Below are positions 35,618 through 44,061 of a stretch of 64,000 bases of DNA, piece after piece. The DNA is from Streptomyces jeddahensis (GTDB lineage Bacteria > Actinomycetota > Actinomycetes > Streptomycetales > Streptomycetaceae). The position numbers and the translations under genes were made by a program. Positions within the stretch are counted from its first letter, which is position 1; every line of letters starts with the position of its first letter. Location of the stretch: NCBI RefSeq assembly GCF_001642995.1, contig NZ_LOHS01000108.1, positions 1-64,000 on the forward strand, written 5' to 3'. Under the pieces are notes generated by a model, which saw nothing but the letters and a program-made list of their open reading frames with translations, ran no database searches and had not been told where the DNA came from.

Positions 35618-36502
35618 ATGGCCTTCTTCACCTCCGTCGAGCACGCGCGAGACTCCCTGGCCGCCACTGGCTACCTCGTGGACGAGGAGCTGGCGACCGT
35701 CGTCTTCCTCGGCGACGCCCTCGGCAAGCCCCTGCTGCTCGAGGGCCCGGCTGGTACGGGCAAGACCGAACTGGCCAAGGCGGTCGCTGCCGGCACGGGT
35801 GCCAAGCTTGTGCGGTTGCAGTGCTACGAGGGACTGGACGAGGCCCGGGCCCTGTACGAGTGGAACTACCGCAAGCAGCTCCTGCGGATTCAGTCGGCAC
35901 AGGCCACCGGAGACGAAGGGCATGCCTGGAGCGACTTGCACGACGACATCTTCAGCGAGGAGTTCCTCCTTGAGCGTCCGTTGCTCGCGGCAATCCGGCA
36001 CGACGGGCCGCTGGTGCTGCTCATCGACGAGACCGACAAGGCGGACGTCGAGGTGGAGGGGCTGCTGCTGGAGCTGCTGAGCGACTACCAGGTGAGCATC
36101 CCCGAACTCGGCACGATCACCGCCGTCCAGCGACCGTTCGTCGTCCTGACCTCCAACGCCACCCGGGACTTGTCCGAAGCACTGCGCCGGCGGTGCCTGC
36201 ACGCCCAGGTGGAGTACCCGGACGCGGCCCGGGAGCGCGCTATCGTGCGCAGCCGCATACCCGAGGTCAGCGAGGAGCTTGCCGGGCAGATCGTGAAAGC
36301 CACCCGCGCCATGCGAGCGCTCGACCTGCGCAAGCCCCCCAGCGTCGCCGAGACCATCGATTGGGCGCGGGCGGTTGCGGCCCTCGGTCACCACGAACTC
36401 GGCGACACCGTGGCACGGCAGACACTCGGCGTCGTGCTCAAGAACGACCAGGACAAGGCGAAGGTCCGCGATCAGCTCCACCTCGCCGCCCGCCCGGCCT
36501 GA
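35618..36502 (+). CDS. MoxR-family AAA+ ATPase
   Basis: A 294-residue ATPase with Walker A GPAGTGKT (43-50), Walker B LLIDETD (134-140), sensor 1 in VLTSNATRDL and arginine finger/sensor 2 in ALRRRCLH. MoxR ATPases act with a VWA partner as chaperones that insert metals or activate enzymes (CoxD, NorQ, CbbQ). The VWA gene follows by 31 bases. Hydroquinone dioxygenase, a two-subunit Fe(II) enzyme, is three genes on, making it the obvious client, though this is inference. The ATG follows AAGAGAGACATGCC. Confidence 0.9.
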   Translation: MAFFTSVEHARDSLAATGYLVDEELATVVFLGDALGKPLLLEGPAGTGKTELAKAVAAGTGAKLVRLQCYEGLDEARALYEWNYRKQLLRIQSAQATGDEGHAWSDLHDDIFSEEFLLERPLLAAIRHDGPLVLLIDETDKADVEVEGLLLELLSDYQVSIPELGTITAVQRPFVVLTSNATRDLSEALRRRCLHAQVEYPDAARERAIVRSRIPEVSEELAGQIVKATRAMRALDLRKPPSVAETIDWARAVAALGHHELGDTVARQTLGVVLKNDQDKAKVRDQLHLAARPA

Positions 36503-36533
36503 GGCACTCCCCATGAAACCGGCGGAGAACCCC

Positions 36534-37907
36534 ATGCCACAGAACGACAAGCCGTCGCTGAGCGACGTCGGCCCGCTGCTCGTGGTCGCAATCGTCGCCC
36601 GGCTACGGGCGGGTGGCGTCTCGGTATCGACCAGCGAGGTGCTCGACGCACTCTCGGCCTTGGTGCACACCGATCTCACCTCACGGTCGAAGATGCGAGC
36701 GGCGCTGCGCGCAACGCTCGTCAAGGACGCCTCACACGACGTGCTGTTCCGACGGTCATTCGACGCGGTCCTCCCCCTGTTTCGCCCGCGCCCTGACGAC
36801 GCGCCGTCAGCATCGACGACCACGGCCGGCCGAGCCGATGACGAGGAGCAACTGCTCGACTCCGTCGTCCGGGCCCTACAGGCAGACGAGGCCGACGACA
36901 TCGACCACGCCCTCGACGAGGCGATCAACCGGTTCGCCGGCGACCACGACGACGGACGATCGGCGGGGCACCACGCCCAGCGGGTCCTGCGTCGCATGAA
37001 TGTGCCCGACCTGTACCGGCGCTACCTCGAAGCCGACCGCGACAGCACCGAATTCGGTCGAGGCGTCGGCGCCGCCGAAGCCCGTGCCGCCATCGAGCAG
37101 ATGAGCCGTCGGCTCACCGATATGCTGTCCGGTCGCCTGCGTGAGGGAGACGGCGTCGCGGCCCAGCAGCTTGAGGACCTGCAGGACCGTCCTTTGCTGC
37201 GGGCCGGAGCCGACGAGCTGGCAGCGATGCGAACGGCGATGCGGCCACTGGCCCGGCACTTGGCCTCGAAGCTCGGCGCGCTGCGCCGACGGGGCGGCTC
37301 GGGGGTGGACATGCGCCGGACGATCCGCGCCTCGATGGGCTACGGCGGTGTGCCAGTCACTCCAGTGGTCCGCCGCCGCCGACCGAGCAAACCGGACCTG
37401 GTGATCCTCTGCGACGTTTCGGGCTCCACCGCGCAGTTCGCGCCCTTCACCCTCACGCTGCTGCATGCACTGCACGAGGAGTTCCGCCGGGTCCGCTCGT
37501 TCGTCTTCATCGACGGCATCGTCGAGATCACTGAGCTTCTGGAGTCGAGCCCGGGGGTGATCGACGCCCATCACTTGCTTGCCAAGCGCGGGTTGGTGGC
37601 CAAGGACGGCCGTAGTGACTATGCCCGCGCACTGACGACCTTTTTGGCGACGTGGGGATCCGCGGTCACCGCGAAGACGACCGTGATCATCGCCGGGGAC
37701 GCCCGTTCGCATGACCGTGAGCCTGCCACCTCCCTCATTGCCGAACTGCGCCACCGCGCGCGACGGCTGTACTGGCTCAATCCCGAGCCCCGCGGCGAGT
37801 GGGACACCCTCGACTCGCGCGCCACGGAATACACCGCGCACTGCACCGGCGCCTTCGAGGTCTCGACGATCCGGCAGCTGACCGCCGCAGTGGCCCAGAT
37901 CCTGTGA
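36534..37907 (+). CDS. VWA-domain protein (CoxE/CbbO-like partner of MoxR)
   Basis: A 457-residue protein. A helical N-terminal region (SALVHTDLTSRSKMRAALR, like CoxE) and an acidic middle section precede a C-terminal von Willebrand A domain. The domain has the MIDAS sequence DVSGST near residue 293, a conserved Thr region and the AGDARSH loop. WLNPEPRGEWDTLDSRA near the C-terminus is typical of CoxE-type VWA proteins. It should dock on the client enzyme while MoxR supplies ATP-driven remodelling. ATG 36534 follows GGCGGAGAA; ATG 36513 is an alternative adding seven residues. Confidence 0.88.
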   Translation: MPQNDKPSLSDVGPLLVVAIVARLRAGGVSVSTSEVLDALSALVHTDLTSRSKMRAALRATLVKDASHDVLFRRSFDAVLPLFRPRPDDAPSASTTTAGRADDEEQLLDSVVRALQADEADDIDHALDEAINRFAGDHDDGRSAGHHAQRVLRRMNVPDLYRRYLEADRDSTEFGRGVGAAEARAAIEQMSRRLTDMLSGRLREGDGVAAQQLEDLQDRPLLRAGADELAAMRTAMRPLARHLASKLGALRRRGGSGVDMRRTIRASMGYGGVPVTPVVRRRRPSKPDLVILCDVSGSTAQFAPFTLTLLHALHEEFRRVRSFVFIDGIVEITELLESSPGVIDAHHLLAKRGLVAKDGRSDYARALTTFLATWGSAVTAKTTVIIAGDARSHDREPATSLIAELRHRARRLYWLNPEPRGEWDTLDSRATEYTAHCTGAFEVSTIRQLTAAVAQIL

Positions 37908-37932
37908 ACCACATACTCCCTGAGGAGGACCC

Positions 37933-38550
37933 ATGACCCGCCTGCTGCTCAGCGTGGGGATCATGCTGCCAGGCAGCTTGCCCGCCGACACCGCGATCAA
38001 TATCGCAGCCATGACCGGTCGGCTCGGGTTCGCCGCCGCGTACCTGACTGAGGTTCCGTCGCAGGATCAGCTCGAACGGCTTGTCCATGCAGCAGCCCCG
38101 GCCCAGGTCTTGGTCCCCCCGCCCAGCGGAGCCACTGGCGTCGTGTGGGTCAACAACCCCGTCACGGTTGCGGCGGCTCGGGCCGAGATGGATGCCGAGG
38201 GGGTCGAACGGCCACTGCGGGTCTGCGTTCCGATCTCGATCGGGCGGACGATGAGCGAGGCGGAGGCTCGTGCTGCACTCGAGCCGCGCTTCGAAGGAGA
38301 CCGGCACCCGCGGCATGTCGGGATCTTCGGAACCTTCGAGCAAGCTCAGGACCAGGTCCTGGCGTTGGCCCGCGCCGGAGCCGATGAGCTGCTGCTCGAG
38401 GTGCCCCTGGAGCGGGACGTCGCCGATGTCCTGGCGCAGATCCGGGCCCTGGTCGTCGGCGCCACCCCGCAGCTGGTCGACGCTCCGCTGGCCAACGGCC
38501 GGACCGCACCACCGCAGACCGTCTTCTACAGCCCCACGCACTCCCGGTAG
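37933..38550 (+). CDS. Short luciferase-like (LLM) flavin oxidoreductase-related protein
   Basis: A 205-residue protein resembling the first and last parts of an LLM-class F420/FMN enzyme. It has SVGIMLPGSLPADTAINIAA and LGFAAAYLTEV at the N-terminus. VCVPISIGRTMSEAEARAAL, VGIFGTFEQAQDQVLALARA and GADELLLEVPLERDV follow later. The middle of the barrel is missing compared with the usual 300-350 residues. It may be a shortened, perhaps non-catalytic, member or a degraded enzyme that kept its frame. GAGGAGGACC precedes the ATG. Confidence 0.6.
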   Translation: MTRLLLSVGIMLPGSLPADTAINIAAMTGRLGFAAAYLTEVPSQDQLERLVHAAAPAQVLVPPPSGATGVVWVNNPVTVAAARAEMDAEGVERPLRVCVPISIGRTMSEAEARAALEPRFEGDRHPRHVGIFGTFEQAQDQVLALARAGADELLLEVPLERDVADVLAQIRALVVGATPQLVDAPLANGRTAPPQTVFYSPTHSR

Positions 38551-38688
38551 TGAAGGCTTCGGAAATCCGCCAACTGCGGGGTGAGGCCTTCTTCGAGCGT
38601 GATCAGTACTTGAGACTCAAAGTCGCGGCCAGCCTTTACGAGCCGTCGCACTTGGCCCCCGCAATTTCGAACTCGAGGAGCAACTGAG

Positions 38689-39237
38689 ATGACCCAGACC
38701 AGTCCCGCCCAGGGCGGTGCGGTCCAGCACGCCAGCTACTCGACCACATTCGGGTCGCTGACAGCGTACGAGAAGGGCGGCGTCGAGCTGATCGCCGACG
38801 ACGCGCGCCACTACGCCTTCTCCAACATCTTCGAGGTCGCCGCGAAGATGCCTGCCTGGGACCGCGTGGCAGTGGCGAAGAACTGGGAGTACGTCCTCGA
38901 AACGGTGCGTGCCGAGGGCACTTCGCCCTGGTACACGGCCTCCCACGACGAGTTCGCCCTGTGCATGGACGACTCCGGCAGCGAGGTGCTGGTGGAACTG
39001 GTCAAGCTCGACTCGCCGGTCGTCGCCGAGGGCGACGAGGGCGCGGTCCTCCTCGAAGGCGAGCCGGCCGGTCGCCGTATGGGCCGCATCCATCTCAAGC
39101 GCGGCCACCAGGCGCTGCTGCCGAAGGGCTCGGCGTACCGCTTCGTCAAGGACGGCGCCCCCGGCGTCCTGCTGCTGCAGACCATCGGCGGCCCGCTCAG
39201 TCAGTACCGCTGGGCCGAGATCTGCCAGACCGTCTGA
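38689..39237 (+). CDS. hapC: Hydroquinone 1,2-dioxygenase small subunit
   Basis: A 182-residue protein matching the small subunit of two-component hydroquinone dioxygenases (HapC/PnpC/HdnA). It has YSTTFGSLTAYEKGGVELIA, AFSNIFEVAAKMPAWDRVAV, YVLETVRAEGTSPWYTASHD EFAL and a cupin-like C-terminus with GHQALLPKGSAYRFV. With the large subunit it opens hydroquinone with O2 to 4-hydroxymuconic semialdehyde. The small subunit has no metal ligands of its own in PnpCD. CGAGGAGCAACTGAG precedes the ATG, and the large subunit starts 54 bases after the stop. Confidence 0.88.
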   Translation: MTQTSPAQGGAVQHASYSTTFGSLTAYEKGGVELIADDARHYAFSNIFEVAAKMPAWDRVAVAKNWEYVLETVRAEGTSPWYTASHDEFALCMDDSGSEVLVELVKLDSPVVAEGDEGAVLLEGEPAGRRMGRIHLKRGHQALLPKGSAYRFVKDGAPGVLLLQTIGGPLSQYRWAEICQTV

Positions 39238-39291
39238 CCTGCTCTGCACGTCCTGCCCGACCCGACCGACTTCAGCGAAAGAAGGCCATCG

Positions 39292-40275
39292 ATGTCCACT
39301 CCGCTCGACATAGTCCGTTCCGCCGATGTGAGCGCCGACGGCTACCACGACTTCAAGCTCGGTGAGTTCTCGTTCCGCCGGGACGAGTTCTTCGTCTACA
39401 TCTCCTGGCCGACCGGCAGCCACGTGATGAGCGTGGACGCGTTCCTGCGTGCGCTGCAGCGCGATGTGGCGTGGGACTTCTTCTACGGCATCGTCAACTT
39501 CGACGGCGTCTTCGGCACCGTGAACCACTACGGCACCGTCGACATCTTCGCCGGCCGCTACAACGACTCCTACCGCAAGGCGGAACTCGACTACAGCGAG
39601 ACCGTCGAGACCCCCGCCATCCGCGAGACGTTCAAGGCGATCCTCTCGGACTGGACCAACGAGTCCTTCGACCCGTTCGCCTCGCCGCACGAGACCGGCT
39701 CGGCGTTCGGAGTCAAGAACGGCGGTAACGACGCCGCGGTGACCCGCGAGCGCGTGGCGGCCAACCGGATGGTGGGCCTGCCCGGCGACCAGCAGCCCCG
39801 CACCGACGAGTCGGGCTACCCCGTCAACCGGATGTTCGCCGACGTCGACCAGGCCGAACCGGTCATCGAGGTCGAGCCCGGCTTCGAGGACGAGGTCGCA
39901 GCCTTCAGCCTGTTCGCCTACCTCTCGCGCTCCGACGTCACGTGGAACCCCTCGGTGGTCAGTGTCTGCAAGGACTCGCTGGCCTGCCCCACGACCGAGG
40001 AGTACATCCTGCCGATCATCCACGGCAACGACCGGGTCGAATGGTTCGTCCAGCTCTCCGACCAGATCACCTGGGAGGTTGAAGACCGGGACACCGGGGC
40101 TGTGCGCTCCCGCGTCGTCATGAAGGCCGGCGACGTCTGCGCCATGCCCGCCGACATCCGCCACCAGGGCTACTCCCCGAAGCGCTCGATGCTGCTGGTC
40201 TGGGAGAACAACTCCGACAAGATCCCTGAGGCCATCGCGTCGGGTCAGGCCCCCACCTACCCGGTCGACTTCTGA
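39292..40275 (+). CDS. hapD: Hydroquinone 1,2-dioxygenase large (catalytic) subunit
   Basis: A 327-residue catalytic subunit of the HapCD/PnpCD type. The Fe(II) ligands of PnpD (His256, Asn258, Glu262, His303) are matched here by His244-x-Asn246-x3-Glu250 in IIHGNDRVEWF and His291 in ADIRHQGYSPK, with the same 47-residue gap. Other family blocks are DVAWDFFYGIVNFDGVFGTV and DWTNESFDPFASPHETGSAF. It cleaves hydroquinone or substituted hydroquinones. An AAAGAAGG ribosome-binding site precedes the ATG. Downstream lies the semialdehyde dehydrogenase that continues the pathway to maleylacetate. Confidence 0.92.
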   Translation: MSTPLDIVRSADVSADGYHDFKLGEFSFRRDEFFVYISWPTGSHVMSVDAFLRALQRDVAWDFFYGIVNFDGVFGTVNHYGTVDIFAGRYNDSYRKAELDYSETVETPAIRETFKAILSDWTNESFDPFASPHETGSAFGVKNGGNDAAVTRERVAANRMVGLPGDQQPRTDESGYPVNRMFADVDQAEPVIEVEPGFEDEVAAFSLFAYLSRSDVTWNPSVVSVCKDSLACPTTEEYILPIIHGNDRVEWFVQLSDQITWEVEDRDTGAVRSRVVMKAGDVCAMPADIRHQGYSPKRSMLLVWENNSDKIPEAIASGQAPTYPVDF

Positions 40276-40294
40276 GCAAGATTCGAGAATCACC

Positions 40295-41761
40295 GTGCAG
40301 ACCAAACTCTTTATCGGTGGCGACTTCGTCGATGCTGCCGACGGGGCAACCTTCGACACGATCGACCCCCACGACGGATCTGTCCTCGCCCACGTCGCCG
40401 AGGCCCGGCGGGAAGACGTCGACCGCGCCGTCGCCGCGGCGAGGAAGGCGTTCCCGCACTGGAGCCGCATGCCGGCTGCCGATCGTGGTCGCCTCCTGCT
40501 GAAGCTGGCCGACGCCATCGAGGCCGACGCCGAGAACCTCGCGCTGCTCGAGACCCGCGACACCGGGCACCCGCTTCGCGACACCCTCGGCCTCGACGTC
40601 CCGCGCACTGCCGCCACGTTCCGATACTTCGGTGGCATGGCCGACAAGTTCCAGGGCACGGTCGTCCCTGTCGAAGCGGGCTTCCTCGACTACGTGGTCC
40701 CCGAGCCGCTGGGAGTGATCGGGCAGATCGTCCCCTGGAACTTCCCGGTCATGTTTGTGGGCTGGAAGCTGGGGCCGGCGCTGGCTGCGGGCAACTGCGT
40801 GGTGATGAAACCGTCGGAGGTCACTCCGCTGACCGCGCTGCGGATCGCGGAGCTGGCTGCCGAGGTGGGCTTCCCCCCGGGCGTCATCAACATGGTGCCC
40901 GGCTACGGTCAAACAGCCGGCCAGCGAATCGTCGAGCACCCCGACATCACCAAGCTTTCCTTCACTGGCAGCAGCAATGTGGGCAAGCAGATCGCCATGC
41001 GCGCTGCGGACACGCTCAAGCAGGTCCACCTCGAACTGGGTGGCAAGGGCGCCAACATCGTCTTCGCCGACGCGCAGCTGGAGGCGGCTGTGAACGGCAC
41101 CGCCTTCGGCATCTTCCACAACCAAGGCCAGGCCTGCATTGCAGCCAGCCGGCTCATCGTGCACGAGTCCCTCAAGGACGAGTTCCTGGACCGCCTCGTC
41201 ACCCTGGCCGACTCGATCCGGCTGGGGGACCCGAAGGACCGGACCACCGAGATGGGGCCGCTCACCTCGAAGCTGCACTGGGACCGAGTGATCTCCTACC
41301 TCGATGTCGCGGCGCAGGAAGGCGGCACCGTCCTCGCCGGCGGCAAAGCCCCCAGCGACCCGGCTCTGGCCGACGGGTACTACATCCGACCCACCATCGT
41401 GGAGACGTCCCCTGACGCGCGCGCGGCCCGCGAAGAAGTGTTCGGTCCCTTCATGGTCGTGCACACCTTCAAGACCGACGAGGAGGCCTTGGAGATTGCC
41501 AACAGCGTCGACTACGGCCTCGGCGGCGGCCTGTGGACCTCGGATCTCGCGCGGGCTCACAAGACCGCCCGGGAGCTCCGCGCCGGTATGGTTTGGGTGA
41601 ACTCCTACAAGCGGGTCAATCCTGGTTCGCCTTTCGGCGGCGTGGGGATTTCCGGATACGGCCGCGAGATGGGCTTCGAAGCCATGCGGGAGTACACCGA
41701 ACCCAAGGCCACCTGGATCAACGTCGACGCCGAGCTGCCGCCATTCTATCCGCGCGGCTGA
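40295..41761 (+). CDS. hapE-like ALDH: 4-hydroxymuconic semialdehyde dehydrogenase (ALDH family)
   Basis: A 488-residue aldehyde dehydrogenase: GQIVPWNFPVMFVGWKLGPA (NAD fold), KPSEVTPL, FTGSSNVGKQIAM, catalytic Glu in LELGGKGANIV, nucleophile Cys281 in NQGQACIAASR and EEVFGPFMVV. Its position immediately after the hydroquinone dioxygenase subunits identifies the substrate as 4-hydroxymuconic semialdehyde, oxidised with NAD(P) to maleylacetate. That product is then reduced by the enzyme at 29738. The start is GTG 40295. The operon ends in a strong hairpin at 41777-41814. The gene symbol of this dehydrogenase differs between species, so the label here is descriptive. Confidence 0.88.
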   Translation: MQTKLFIGGDFVDAADGATFDTIDPHDGSVLAHVAEARREDVDRAVAAARKAFPHWSRMPAADRGRLLLKLADAIEADAENLALLETRDTGHPLRDTLGLDVPRTAATFRYFGGMADKFQGTVVPVEAGFLDYVVPEPLGVIGQIVPWNFPVMFVGWKLGPALAAGNCVVMKPSEVTPLTALRIAELAAEVGFPPGVINMVPGYGQTAGQRIVEHPDITKLSFTGSSNVGKQIAMRAADTLKQVHLELGGKGANIVFADAQLEAAVNGTAFGIFHNQGQACIAASRLIVHESLKDEFLDRLVTLADSIRLGDPKDRTTEMGPLTSKLHWDRVISYLDVAAQEGGTVLAGGKAPSDPALADGYYIRPTIVETSPDARAAREEVFGPFMVVHTFKTDEEALEIANSVDYGLGGGLWTSDLARAHKTARELRAGMVWVNSYKRVNPGSPFGGVGISGYGREMGFEAMREYTEPKATWINVDAELPPFYPRG

Positions 41762-41776
41762 GCGCGGTCCTAAGTG

Positions 41777-41814
41777 CCTGTACCCCGCCGAGCCGCACCT
41801 CGGCGGGGTACAGG
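41777..41814 (+). terminator. Strong hairpin terminator after the hydroquinone operon
   Basis: CCTGTACCCCGCCGAG (41777-41792) pairs perfectly with CTCGGCGGGGTACAGG (41799-41814), a 16-bp stem with a six-base loop. It lies 15 bases after the dehydrogenase stop. Confidence 0.88.
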
Positions 41815-41984
41815 CGCTGCGCGTCTTGGCCGTGTCCGGACTCAAGTGCAGCCGCTCGGGATCCGGTGATTTCGTGCGTGCTTTCAGTTCGAACCGCTCC
41901 TTCAGTTCCGCTGGATACACCCGACGGGTACGTACTGAGTCGCCCAGGCTGGTCTTGGCGCTGGAGGGTCACGTCCGCTGGAGT

Positions 41985-43140
41985 GGTGTATCGATGGCCC
42001 CTCGATCGGGTGGAGGCGGAAGCGGCCGGGGATCTCGGAGCCGATGTGCGGCGTTGTTCGGCCCATTCGTCGCTCTGCTCGGCCAGGACCGCGCCGACCA
42101 GGCGGATCACCGAGGTCCGGTCGGGGAAGATGCCGACGACTTCGGTGCGGCGCCGGATTTCCTTGTTCAGCCGTTCCTGCGGATTGTTCGACCAGATCGA
42201 CTTCCAGACCGTGCGGGGGAAGGCGGTGCACGCGAGCAGGTCCTCGAGGGCCGCGTCGAGGTGTTCGCCGGCGGCGGGGAACTTCTCGTGCAGCGAGTTG
42301 ATGACCTGCGTCATCTGGTGGCGGACTGCGTCGGCGTCGGGCTGCTCGAACACCGTACGCAGCAGGGTGGCGACCCAGGGCCGGGCCGACTTCGGCGCCT
42401 GTGAAGGCAAGTTGCGGGCGTAGTGGGTGCGGCAGCGCTGCCAGCTCGCGCCGGGGAGGACACCGGCGACGGCGTCGACCAGGCCGGTGTGGGCGTCGGA
42501 GACGACCAGCTGCACTGCGGTCAGGCCGCGGGCGACCAGGGAGCGCAGGAATGTGGTCCAGCCGGCTCCGTCCTCGACGGTGGCCAGGTCCAGACCCAGG
42601 ACCTCGCGCTGGCACTTGTTGTTGACGCCCACGGCGACCAGGCAGGCGATGTCAACGACGCGGCCGCCCTCGCGGACCTTCTGGGTCAGCGCGTCGAGCC
42701 GGACGAAGGTGTAGGGGCTGGCGTCGAGCGGCCGGTTGCGGAACTCGGCCACGCGGGCGTCCAGGTGCTTGGCCGTCTCCGAGACTCGGCACTTGGACAG
42801 TTGGGTGACGCCCAGGAACTCGGCGAGTTTCTCGACGCGTCGGGTGGAGAGGCAGAGGAGGTAGGCGGTGGCGACCACGCTGATCAGGGCCTGCTGCGCC
42901 CGGCGGCGGCGCTCGAGCGGCCAGGTGGGGAAGTAATTGCCTTGGCGCAGTTTGGGAATGGCCAGTTCCACGGTTCCCGCGCGCGTGTCCCACTCGCGCG
43001 GGCGGTAGCCGTTGCGGTGGTTGACGCGCTCGTCGCTGACCTGGCCGTACTCGGCGTTGCAGAGGGCGTCCGCCTCGGCCGACATCAGCGCGTCGGCGAG
43101 CGTCTTGACCATCGCGCGCAGCAGGTCGGGACTCGCCGAG
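41985..43140 (-). pseudogene. IS256-family transposase, damaged
   Basis: The minus strand encodes most of a mutator-type transposase: MVKTLADALMSAEADALCNA, NHRNGYRPREWDTRAGTVEL, the LDALTQKVREGGR region, VVSDAHTGLVDAVAGVLPGA SWQRCRTHYARN and SNNPQERLNKEIRRRTEVVG. The 5' end is fused to the interrupted IS630 gene at about 43140, so the native start is lost. One base is missing near 42043 (QRR then HIGSEI in the next frame), which breaks the C-terminus. It was probably inserted into the IS630 element. Confidence 0.85.
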
Positions 43141-44045
43141 GTGAGGTCACTCCGCCCGCCCAGCCGCCGGCGTTGCCGGTTGGAGGCAGCCCAGCGGTTT
43201 GCCGCCGGGGCCACCAACGGGGAGGTCGCCAAGGACATACGGGTCAGCGTGCGCTCGGTGCATCGGTGGCATCGGGTCTGGCAGGAGGCGGGCGCTGACG
43301 GGTCCGATCCACAGGGCCCGTCTCCAGGCCGAGGCTGAGTGACACCCTCTTCGCTGTGCTGGAGATCGAGCTGGCCAAGGGCGCGGTCGCGCACGGCCGG
43401 CCGGACCAGACATGGACCCTGGCCCGGATCAAGACGCTGATCGGACGGCGGTTCCACAAGCCGTTCACGGTGTCGGGCATCTCGCTGATGCTCCGCCGCC
43501 ACGGCTCAAGTCATCAGGTCCCGGCCAAAGTTGCGCGCGAGCGGGACGAGCAGGCGGTGGCCGGATGGGTGAAGGAGACCTGGCCGTCCGTGAAGCGCCG
43601 CGGCGGCGCTCGATGCCTGCCTCGTCTTCGAGGACGAGGCAGGCTTCTCGATGACGCCGCCCACCAGCCGCACCTGGTCCCTAGCGGCGTCACGCCGGTC
43701 GTTCGCGTCCGCGGTCGTTCCCAGCGACGGATCTCCATCGCGGCCCTGGCCTGCTACAAGCCTGGGGAACGCTCCCGGCTGATCTGGCGGCCGATGGTCC
43801 ACCCAGACCACAAGTCCGGCCCACGACTGGATCACCGTTCATCGTCCACTACCTGCCCTCGTACACGCCGCAGCTCAACCCGGTCGAGGGGATCTGGTCA
43901 GTGCTCCGGCGCCGTTGCCAGGCCAACACCGACTTCACTGATCCCGCCCACCTGATGCGTGCCCTCCGACGGAGCCTTCGCCAGGCTCAGTACCGACCCG
44001 ACATCATCGACGGATGCCTCGTCGGCACCGGTCTCACCCTGACGA
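43141..44045 (+). pseudogene. IS630-family transposase, truncated and frameshifted
   Basis: The plus strand reads LEAAQRFAAGATNGEVAKDI and RVSVRSVHRWHRVWQEAGAD (helix-turn-helix). WTLARIKTLIGRRFHKPFTV, SGISLMLRRHG, and in shifted frames FEDEAGFSMTPP (the first catalytic acidic residue) and QLNPVEGIWS follow. At least three frameshifts are needed to follow it. The 5' end is cut where the IS256 transposase begins. Its tail runs to the acetoacetyl-CoA-synthetase gene end. Confidence 0.8.
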
Positions 44046-44061
44046 CATCACCCCTCGAACG

